Made by a program: the position numbers and the translations under genes. The notes under the pieces were generated by a model. That model saw only the letters and a program-made list of their open reading frames with translations, did no database searches and had not been told where the DNA came from. A stretch of DNA of 64,000 nucleotides from Stomoxys calcitrans (lineage: Eukaryota; Arthropoda; Insecta; Diptera; Muscidae): NCBI RefSeq assembly GCF_963082655.1, contig NC_081554.1, positions 66,449,018-66,513,017 of the forward strand. Direction: 5' to 3'. Positions 38,801 to 50,800 of this stretch are shown here, piece after piece (position 1 is the stretch's first letter; every line of letters begins with the position of its first letter).

Positions 38801-41800
38801 TTTGCGCTTTTTATTTTGATCTTTAAAATCTTTTCGAGGTTTTTCGAATTTATTTTAGCTCGAGATAATATTCAATTCTTTCTATTCCAAGAATGGCATA
38901 GCAAAGTACTTATGCAAGTTAAGCAAGTGAGCTGTTTTTCAAAACACTTGAAACGGCATGGTGGATCACGATTTCTGATATGCCAATGTATCTTCATCAA
39001 CAGCCTTGTCAAAGTAATGAAGGTGCCCTACATACCAAACCACTATTGAGTACGGTGTAGAGCATGCTTTTGTTTTGAAACAGGGCTCAATAATCCTCTA
39101 ACTCTCCACCGCAGTAAAAGAGAAGAAAGCCTTATTATCCACTATTCCGATATAAACTCATCGCCAATGCTAATAACAACGAAAACATCAACATCACTCA
39201 TTTTGTTGTGCACTTAAACATTTATTGAATGTCACTACCAGCGCTTTTTGTGCTTAGTCCACATTGACCTACAGCACAGCGACGGGCCGCTTTGAATTGG
39301 TAACACTTCGTATCATCCTTAAATACCAAGATATCCAACACTGTTATTCCTTGATAGTGAAAGAATTTTTAACGAAGCTGACGAGGTCTTGATCAGTGTT
39401 GCCACTCAAGAAAATTATTCCCTACCAAACTTGAGAAAAATCCCACCAAACTCGACCAAAAGCTACCAAATGCTCTACAAGATAAATAAGTGGTATATGT
39501 TTTTATACCCACCACCGAAAAGTTGGCCATTTTGCATTACATTTGGAACACATCAAATTATACATTTTCAACGCTACAATGTACTAGATCGTCGACACTC
39601 ATGTCGATCCGCCTGTTTGTGGAAATAACTTTATAGCCTTACTTTCAAAGATGGTCTATATCTTAATATCAACCTCCGATAAGAAATCTTGAGTTTATAA
39701 AGTCGTAGTCGATTTCAATGAACAACCTCGCCGAGTTTGGGTAAAGCGTTCCCCCGATTTAAATGCGCTCTTACTACCCATTTTCGCCATTACAGAAAGT
39801 TGCATGGACCCCTCAACACCTGAGTATGGACCAGATCTGACCATATTTGTATGTAGCTGCCACATAGCCCTGATTTCACTAAAGCCGCCTTTAATTGCCA
39901 GAATTTACGAAGTTTCGAAGAGATACCTTATCATTCGTACCAGTTACAATTAATAGGCCACCGTAGCGCAGAAATTAGCATGTCCACCTATGATGCTGAA
40001 CGCCTGGGTTCGAATCCTGGCGAGACCATCAGAAAAAATTTTCAGCGTTGCCTTTCCCCTCTTATTGCTGGCAACATTTGTGAGGTACTATGCCATGAAA
40101 AACTTCTCTCCAAAGAGGTGTCGCACTGCGGCACGCCGTTCGGACTCGGCTATAAAAAGGAGGCCCCTTATCATTGAACTTATACTTGAACTGGACTGCA
40201 TTCATTGATATGTGAGAAGTTTGCCCCTGTTCCTTAGTGGAATGTTCATGGGCAAAATTTGCAATTTACAATTAATATCAGAACTTACTTCCTTTTTACT
40301 GAAATTTGAAGCAGTAAGACCGCTTGTCACAGTATGTGGCCATGGTTTTGTTCTGCACCCTTAACGAATTTTGCCTTATCCCCGCGATTTTTTCAATAAT
40401 TAACTTGGTATTTATTGTTGGAAAAACCTACCAAAAGTCGAGTTCAGCCAACCAATCTACCAAGGAAATATCAAGTAAAAAGGAGTTAAGTTCGGCCGGG
40501 CCGAACTTTGGATACCCATCACCTCGAGAATAAATGTAAACCACCTTTCATCAAAATCCGCTGAAAATTGCATAACTTATGTCCCATGGCTTTTAATGGG
40601 CCCAAAACATCAAATCGAGAGATCGGTCCAAATTGACGAATGATGTAGAAGGGCCTAACACAACTCACTATCCCAAATTTCAGCGAAATCGGATAATAAA
40701 AGTGGCTTTTATGGCCCTAAGACCTCAATCGGAGGATCGGTCTATATGGCAGCTTTATCCAAATCTGATCCGATCAAGATGTCGAAGGGCCTAAAACAAC
40801 TCACTGTCCCAAATTTCAGCGTAATCGGATAATAAAAGTGGCTTTTATAGCCCTAAGACCGTAAATCGGAGGATCGGTCTATACGGCAGCTATATCTAAA
40901 TCTTGACCGATCTGAGCCAAATTGACGAAGGATGTCGTAGGTCCTAACACAACTCACTGTCCTAAATTTCATCGAAATCGGATAATAAACGGGCATTAAT
41001 AGCCCTAAGACTCTAAATTGGAGGATCGATCTATATGGCAGCTATATCCAAATCTGGACCGATCTGAGCCAAATTGACGATGGATGTCGTAAGGCCTAAC
41101 ACAACTCACTGTGCCAAATTTCAGCGAAATCGGATAAAAAATGTGGCTTTCATGGCCCTAAGACCCTCAATTGAAGGATCAGTCTATATGGCAGCTATAA
41201 CCAAAATGGGGACCGATCTGAGCCAAATTGACGAAGGATGTCGTAGGGCATAACACAACTCACTGTCCAAATTTTCAGCGAAATCGGATAATAAATGTGG
41301 CTTTTATAGCCCTAAGACACTAAATCGGAGGATCGGTCTATATGGCAGCTATATCCAAATCTGGACTGATCTGAACCAAATTGACGAAGGATGTTGAAGG
41401 ACCTCACACAACTCGCTCTCCCAAATTTCAGAGAAATCGGATAATAAATGTGGCTTTTAAAGACCTACGACCCTAAATCGGAGGATCGGTCTATATGGCA
41501 GCTATATCCAAATCTGGACCGATGTGGGCCAAATTAACGTAGGATATCGAAGAGCCTAACACAACCCACTATCCCAAATTTCAGCGAAATCGGATAATAA
41601 ATGTGGCTTTTATGGCCCTAAGACCCTCAATCGGAGGATCGGTCTATATGGCAGCTATATCCAAATCTGGACCGATCTGGGCTAAATTGACGTAGGATAT
41701 CGAAGGGCCTCACACAACTCACTGTGCCAAATTTCAGCGAAATCGGATAAAAAATGTGGCTTTCATGGCCCTAAGACCTCAATTGAAGGATCAGCCTATA

Positions 41801-44800
41801 TGACAGCTATATCCAAATCTGGACCGATCTGACCCAAATTGACGAAGGATGTCGAAGGGCCTAACACAATTCACTGTCCCAAATTTCAGCTAAACCGGAT
41901 AATAAATGTGGCTTTTATAGCCCTAAGACCCTAAATCAGAGGATCGGTCTATATGGTAGCTACATCCAAATCTGGAACGATCTGAGCCAAATTGATGAAT
42001 TGATTAAGGACCTCACACAACTCGCTCTCCCAAATTTCAGCGAAATCGGATAATAAATGTGGCTTTTATAGACCTAAGACCCTAAATCGGAGGATCGGTC
42101 TATATAGCAGCTATATCCAAATCTGGACTGATCTGAGCCAAATTGATGAAGGATGTTGAAGGACCGCACATAACTCGCTCTCCCAAATTTCAGCGAAATC
42201 GGATAATAAATGTGGCTTTTATGGGCCTAAAACCCTTAATCGGAGGATCGGTCTATATAACTTATAGGGTCGGAAATGGATATCTCGATGTGTTGCAAAC
42301 GGAATGACAAAATGAATATACCCCCATCCTTCGGTGGTGGGTATAAAAACCTACCAATTTTGGTAGGAACCTACCAAAAATGGCATCACTGGTCTTGATT
42401 GCTTGTTTTGTTGGAATTTTTTGAAGTCGAGATAGGCGATCAATTCTTAGAAATCTTTGTGCTGACATATATATCCCAAACTCTCTAGAGCTTTTAAAAT
42501 ATAAAATAACAGACAGAAAAGGTTTTACTTTCCTGTGGTTTGACTTTCATAGGTTTTGGAATGAAAATGACCTTTAAATCCCCCAATTCATAGGTGTATG
42601 CTTTTAGTGAATAATCTACTGCAATTTAATTTTTTTTTTTTGATAGGTATAAGGCAGGTATAACTCTGCCATGAGGCTATAAAAAAATTCAACAATTGTT
42701 TGACGTCTTCATATCGAAACTGGTTTCTATTCACGATTTTGCTTTATAATAGTTAGACAAACATCTGCTTTACTTATATTTTCTTATTGTTTTTTCGCTT
42801 CTCATGACTTGCACTAACATTTCCAAATTCTTTTTTATTTCATTTCAGTGGCTTTAATTTCAACATCATCCAACGACGAAGCTACATGGCGAACTAAATA
42901 AAAATGTAAGTACAATATATTCCATTGTTTAACGCTTCAGTTAATTGCTTTTGTCTGCTGTTTAAACAAAAACGTTCGACTTTTTGTCTACTCTACAAAA
43001 ATGTTTCTATATTTGTTTGAAGTTTGGTATTCTCGTGCAATCAATCATAGTAGGTGGCCTATCTTGTGTGTTAATGGTATGGTAAAAGCGAATTGAACAA
43101 ATTGATGGAGTTTTATGGATTTTGGCAGAAGAAACTAAGAAAAATGTTTGCATTTAAATGCTTTGATTTGATAATTTGACATCCGTTACGAACATTAAAT
43201 TTGAAAAAAAAATTTTATGGAATGTGCAAATATTCCCAGAAAATTAATTTATTTCAAGCTATTTAATTAAAGTAAGCCAACAATTTTTTTTCCAAGAATT
43301 AAACTTTGTTTATGCTCACATTTCACATCCAAAAATACGGCTAGGTTGGTTTGATTAAATTTGAAACCAGTTTATGTAGTATATATTTTTATAAGTTTAA
43401 AAATAGCACGCATTTATTCACTTTGTTGATGCATTCATTTAGATTGCCTTAAGCTATAGGAAACTTAAAACAAATTATTAAATTTAATTTTTTGGCTATG
43501 CTGTGCAAGTAGTTTTGATTACGAAATTTCGGTTTGTTTAGTGATTTATTAAATTATGATATGTTTGTGTTATTTTAATTGCCCAAGTGAGATTGAATAA
43601 ATTTTAGTATTACAAAATTTTAAAGCTTTAATAAATTGAACAGTACAAACAATATATTGTGAGATTTGCTAAAGAAATTGAAATAAGAATTGTATAAAGT
43701 CGTAAAATTCGTATTGGGGCATTGAATTTGATATCAAACTATTGGGTTGCCCAAAAAGTAATTGCGGATTTTTTAAAAGAAAGTAAATGCATTTTTAATA
43801 AAACTTAGAATGAACTTTAGTCAAATATACCTTTTTTTACACCTTTTTTCTAAAGCAAGCTAAAAGTAACAGCTGATAACTGACAGAAGAAAGAATGCAA
43901 TTACAGAGTCACAAGCTGTGAAAAAATTTGTCAACGGCGACTATATGAAAAATCCGCAATTACTTTTTGGACAACCCAATAGAAATAGAACTCAAACTGT
44001 GTAGTCTATAATATCATAATTAATATAATTGGATTTGAATTGTGAACATTTTGGCTAGAGAATTTCAATCGAAAGATAGATACAAAAGTCATAAATTAAC
44101 CTTATATATACCCACCCACCACCACAGAATGGGGGGTTAACTAATCTAGTCAGTCCGTTTGTGGGTTAGGTTTAAGTGCCAGTCTGCCATCAGACTCACT
44201 TAGACGTTTTTGTTCATTGTGATATCACAGAGGCCACCGTAGCGCAGAGGTTAGCATGTCCACCTATGATGCTGAACGCCTGGGTGCGAATCCTGGCGAG
44301 ACCATCAGAAAAAATTTTCAGCGGTGGTTTCCCCCTCCTAATGCTGGCAACATTTGTGAGGTACTATGCCATGTAAAACTTCTCTCCAAAGAGGTATCGC
44401 TCTGCGGCACGCCGTCCGGACTCGGCTATAAAAAGGAGACCCCTTATCATTGAGCTTAAAATTTGAATCGGACAGCATTCATTGATATGTGAGAAGTTTG
44501 TCCCTGTTCCTTAGTGGAATATTCATGGGCTAAATTTGCATTTGATATGACAGAAACAAGAGAAGGAAGGTGTATTCTAGAGTCTTCCGTTTAACCATCC
44601 ATATCGCTTTAGAAAGCCCAACGACTTGCAAACGTTTACATCTGCTAAATCAGATAGGTTCTCAAAGAAATGAGAAACTAAAGTGGAACTCCTTTCGACT
44701 GCCAGTGCTCGACACACAAACAGACGGTGTTTTATTGTCTCTTCATCTTCGATGCCCTCACAGCTTCAGCGAAAGTCGTTACTGGCAACCTTTAGTCTGT

Positions 44801-47800
44801 CAGCATGTTTTCCGATTAGACAGTGACCTGTCATGACAGACAAAATGACTAAGACGTCTGTTCTAGCCAGTGACAGCAACGCGGCAGACCTCTTCAAGTC
44901 TAGATTGGGCCACATAGTTTTGGAATGTTCATAGCCCCCTCTTTGTGACCATCTATAATTCGTTGTCCTTTGGGTCTGATAGTAAAAACTTAGCTGGAGG
45001 CATATCCACAGATTCCAGTTTCCTCGGAATGTGTAGGATAGTTCCTAGTCTCGCAAGCTCGTCCGCTTTACAATTCCCTGAGATATCTCTGTGGCCCGAC
45101 ACCCACAACAGGTGAATTATGAACTGTTCAGTCATCTCGTTGAGAGATCTGCAACAGTCGAGGGTGATCTTTGTGTTCAGAAATATGTTCTCCAGGGATT
45201 TAATGGCTACCTGGCTGTCTGAGAAGATATTTATGCCCATCGTCGATATGGCATTATATCTTAGCAATTCTACCACTTCCTTAATTGCAAGGATCTTGGA
45301 GGATTGAGCAGTAGGTGGAGTTTTGACAACTGCAGTATATACCCAATGCATAACGCGCGATTTAAACTACCACCTTTTGCCAATGGCTCTCTGCAGGTGT
45401 ATAGGGCAAAAGTAGTCTTTCTTGCCCTTTCCAAAATGTTGGATTTGAAGTTCAATTTTCTGTCCAGCAAAACATTTGCGCTTTCTGTAAATGGAATATT
45501 CTCTCCTCCCATGGAGACAGGTGCCACTGTAGGTAACTTTTATCTCCTGCTGAAAATAACTACTTCTGTCTGGCACGGCTTTTTACCCAGACCACTTTCG
45601 GTAACCGACTTCGCTGTTACACGTAGAGCTTTCTAAAGTATATCTCTTAGATTGCTAGGAAACTTCCTAGCATACGCGACCACTTTTACATCTTTCTCTA
45701 CCAGAGACAAAAATAAGTTGTTAATCGTTATATTCCAAAATAGAGGAGACAATACACCTCCTTGAGGTGTTTCTATGCGGACCCATCTTTTAAGATTCAC
45801 AGATCCCAAGAATGTCGTAATGAATTTTTTAGTTATTTATAAATAAACTTTCTTACGGTAGCGTTGATGCTTAGAATCTCCAACTCCTCTATGATTGACT
45901 TCAGTTTTATTGGGTTGCTCAAAAAGTAATTGCGGATTTTTTAAAAGAAAGTAAATGCATTTTTAATAAAACTTAGAATGAACTTTAATCAAATATACTT
46001 TTTTTACACTTTTTTCCTAAAGCTAGCTAAAAGTAACAGCTGATAACTGACAGAAGAAAGAATGCAATTATAGAGTCACAAGCTGTGAAAAAATTTGTCA
46101 ACGCCGACTATATGAAAAATCCGCAACTACTTTTTGGGCAACCCAATACATTATTGAAAGCACCTTCAATGTCAAGAATTGCTACCATTGTATATTCCTT
46201 GACAGCGAGAGAACCCTCTTTGTAGCCGACTAGGACGTGAAGGGCTGTTTTAGTGGATTTTATTATATGCATGCTGCTGCCGCGACAGGCGATCTTCAGG
46301 GATCTTTGTCCTAAGATATGTTTCTATCAACCTCTCAAGATTCTTCAGAATAAAAGATGATAGACTAATAGGGAATGAAAATGACCTTAGTGTTCCTCCA
46401 TCGCACAGGTACTCTACGGGAAATGTGTACTCAATTGCCCCAAATATACGGGCCTTAAACTGGAGTATTCGATACCTGTCACAAGACGTATCCTACAGGG
46501 AATGAAAAGTTTCAATTGACATAACTAATGATTCTTAATTATTTTTTAAAAAGTCGCTTAATTATTGTTAAAAATTGCTTATCACCCATTATAATACTTG
46601 CAAAGTATACTCATCCTTTTCGAACTGTCTCAGGACCTATCCTACGGTGTTAGAATAGTGGCTATTCGTCACCTCGAGCAACAAACCCGTATAACCGGTA
46701 TAGCCGGACCGGTCCCTATCATAGGAGGACCTATCCCGTGACAGGTTTTAGATCTGTCCCATTTCCCGTAGGGTATATATGACATAATGATGCAATCTGA
46801 GTATATCTCCCTAAGCCAAGGAACCAGCCAATCAGACACAGCTTGTAATTCAACCGGTGATACATCATCAGTGCCTGGCGACTTAAAGGAGTCGAAACTT
46901 CTTATCGCCCAAAAGGATTATCGGCTCAGACACAATTTCCCTAACAGCCTTCAACGTATGCATACCAGCGACAACCTCTTCTGGCGCCACTTTGTCCGCT
47001 GGAGAATTTCCCGGGAAGTGTGAAATCAACGAGTAGTTCTAGTGTTTCCTCACTAGACATTGTCCAGTCTATCATATCTTTTGAGTCCCATATTGTCCTA
47101 CATGTCCAGTTGGAGCATAGTTTTGGGGTGGATCGTCCGCCTGGGAATAGACCTCACATTTTTATAAAGGTTTCGTATTCTGCTCTCAAGTACATTTCAT
47201 TTCAATCCTATATTGCGCCGATCGGCCCACATGTCCGTTTGGGGGTAGTTTTTGGATTGGGGCGGACACCCCACACTTGGAATCAAATCGTTATATCAAG
47301 TTCGTACTCTTCTCTTAAATACATTTTGTTTGATGCCCATAGTGTCCCAATCGGTAACCATGTCCGTCTGTGTGAGTTTAGGAGTAAAGCGTCCCCCACG
47401 GTTGTTTCACCCCTGAAGTTTTATAAAAATTTTGTGCTTTTGGGTTACCATAATGGGGTATATACAATTTCGCTTAAATCGATGCACACATATATCCGAG
47501 ATCTGGCGTTTTTGATGATTGGGATTGAGTACCCTATTTTCACCGGGGGGCCAAACTCTATCTTCTGAAAAATTTCATGAAAATCGGTTCAGCTGATGAG
47601 GATTGCAAATGGGCCATATCGGTTCAGATTTGGCTCTAGCTCCCATACAAAGTAGCCCTTCGGCTTGAATTTTGATCGGTTACGACTTCCAACAACCGTG
47701 CAAATTACCGTCCAAATCGGTCTATAAACCGATTTAGCTCCCGTATAAGCCAATCTCTCGATTATCCTTGTTCCGCTACTAGAAGCTTTCATTTCACTGG

Positions 47801-50800
47801 TTTGGCAGCAATTTGTGCGTAGTGTAAAATTGTATCCGTCATCTAAATTTACTTTGTACAAAGTTTTAGCAGAATCAATGGTAAGGGGTTTCCAAGATTT
47901 GGTCTCACGTTTTTTGCTTGTACTGCACGGCTGCAAACGTTTTTAAACCATCGTTATGGCAACAGTGGGAGAAGCGAAGAAGTTTCATTTATACACGGCC
48001 GATTGCATGATGTAAGAAATTCCAATTGGGCTTTATGTCATATGTCATCACAAACATTTTTTTAGAAGATGCATTGATAGCAGAATTTTATAAGTATATC
48101 AAAATCAAGGCATTCTCGGCACCATAATTAAATCATTTCACCCAAACCCCAATGCTTTAAAGGGATATTCATTACATTAATAAAGAAAAACACACTTACC
48201 TATTTCACAATAGAATCCTCCCCAACCATTCGGACATGAGCAGCGACCACTTCTTAGACAACGTCCATTGTTTTTGCAAGGTATCAATTTACAAGTTTCT
48301 GAGTATTCACAGCGATCTCCTTTAGCATATTCCGGGCAAATGCAGTGAGGTTGTAGTTTTTCATCGAGCCAACAATGGCCACCAGCTTCGCAGGAGTCAC
48401 CACCACAGGCGGTGCCATCACAATCACGTATATTGCGAGATTCTGAAAAAGGCAGCCACAAAAGACGTTTTTGAATATTCAATCAATGCGACAAATTCTT
48501 TTATATAGAAAAATCTTACCAATGATATTTGTTTCATTTAGAACAATTCTTGTGCCACTCACAACCAAACCACGCACACAACCTCGGAAGGGTACTGGGA
48601 ATCCTGATATAGCATTGTGGGGTAACTTCGACAGATCCTTCAAACCACCGACATACAGCAAGGCATCGGGTTCTACCAAAACCTCAGCACTAGGAGCCAA
48701 AGCGGAAGAGGCACTGCCCTCCACCCACAGCGTCAGCCATCTGCCACGCTGAGCCATTTTAATTTTATGCCATTCGCCTATGGCCAACATGCGTACACTA
48801 CGTACCACTGTAACATGATTACTGGGGCCGGATATGCGGAACTCCACCACACCGCCTTGCAGAGACAATGAGACAAAACCAATTTTCTTATCCATGTTAC
48901 TGTTCAGACTGCCGAAATAAAGTAGAAGACCACGTTCGGATAGGGGCCGCAGCTGGAATTCAATGAAGAAGAATTGTACACGATGATGTTCCTCATACGA
49001 TTTGGAGCCCATCAATGGCACTGGGGAGAAATTTCTTTGTTTCTCCACTTCATTGAGTAGCTTCATGACGAAATGTTGATTTGTGGAGGCAATGGGCTTG
49101 GGTGGCATAACCTTTTTGGTAAAATTACGATAGCTAATCATTTGTGAACGTTTAGCACCCATTTTGTCACCATTGTCGTATAGATAAGGCCATCTAACTG
49201 CCAAATATGAACGTCTTCCAGTTAAGCTGACATCGCTAAGAGAATGAATTTCTGTGCGTGGTAAGAAAACAAAGAAAAAAAGAGATATGCAATTATTATG
49301 GAGACACAGATCTTATAAATATTATTTAAGGCAGCTTTTCATTGAGGTAGCTAGTTGGGCCATACCAGTTTAGACTTGGATTGTGCTATAAATTAAGGTT
49401 ATGTTCTCTCTAGGACGCTTAGTGTAGAAGATACGGCCAAAATAAAGTTTTGTAACTAAAATTTTGATTATTGATAACATTTTGAAATTTTTTTGGAGTC
49501 ACGAATTGAAGCCTTTTTCCCTTTGGGACGCAGAGTTTAGGAGAAACAGTTTAAAGTTTTCAACCAAAAATTTGACTTAAATCGGAGCATCCATCTCCGG
49601 GACGTGGCGTTTTTGAAAATTGGGGTAACACGCAGGGTCCTCGCCCCCTTCGGATATCAAAATGTGTAGCACCCTATTTTCACCGGGGGCTCAAACTCTA
49701 CCATCTGTGAAATTTCATGAAAATCGTTTCAGCCGTTTTCGAGCCGGTTTATTGATGATGATCTATGATACTTGATAAAGCAAAGCGAAATACTGGCGCT
49801 TTTAAATTCCCTTGGCGATTGGTTCTAGGGACCGGAACGAACTTGCTCCTCTAAGTGATCGTAATGAGGATCGCTACATCCACATACCAATGTTTCTTCA
49901 ACACCAACAACAATCAGTCCTAGTTCTTCGAATTCCACCCTAAATCCCACCTTGTCGTCCAGTCTTGAACCATCCGTTTAGAAGACTACCTTGTACCAGG
50001 AATTCTGTGGTTCCAATCTATTCTATCAGGAATAGTGGTATAGAACTCTGTACCAAATAGCGGCTCAGGCAATGTGTAATCGATCACTTAGGTAATGTGG
50101 CATTCACAGAACAGCTGTAATGCATAACCAATCCATTCTTTGGATCCCACTGAGTACTCAACAGTAGGTGTATTTTGAACCGGACCTGGACCACAACATC
50201 ATATAGCATCACTTATAGATATGACAAATACAGCATACCTTCAGTGCTTGACTCTCGTCCCATGTACCTTTAATTTAAGCTTCATATTGTTCAGATTGGT
50301 TCATGTGCCCGTTTGGGTGGGGCGTTCCCCCTTGGTAAATACCTCAATTTAAGGCTTATTTTTTTCGCAAAAGCAGTTCGCTCATCTCTGTGTATTCGCC
50401 ATAACGCGGGACGACTACGTTCAAATCTTGGCGAGAACTTCAGAAAACAATTTTCGGCAATGGTTATCCCCCCAATGCTGTCGACCTTTGTCATGGTGCT
50501 ATGCCATATGCAAACTTTTCTCCAAAAAGATGTCGCTCTGCGGGACGACGTTGGCACTAGGCTATTTAAAGGAGGTCACCTAGAATTGAGCTTAAATCTG
50601 AGTCGGATAGCAATCATCGATATGTGAGAAGTTTGCCCTTACTCCTTAATCAATCGCACAAACGTAATCATTGTTAAATCTTTGGGGAATGCTTTAGCTA
50701 TACCCCCAACTCTGTCCCATATGGTTGGCAGTTTTATAACCACGTACAGTCCTCCATCGAATCTTCCTGGAGATGGTTGTAAAGTTCATGTAAGATCTCC

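Noticed and set aside
40001..40030. Possible tRNA gene (perfect B box)
   Set aside because: The head continues into the shared SINE body and occurs in many copies. It lacks a proper acceptor stem and a plausible anticodon arm, so it is a SINE and not a tRNA gene.
48471..48752. Plus-strand open frame of 93 codons
   Set aside because: It is the antisense shadow of the LamG2 exon; codon structure and splice sites support the minus strand.
49236..49237. Nearer acceptor (TTAG) for the LamG2 exon
   Set aside because: It would give the wrong phase with the upstream donor at 50969; the CACAG before 49251 restores the frame and has the better pyrimidine tract.
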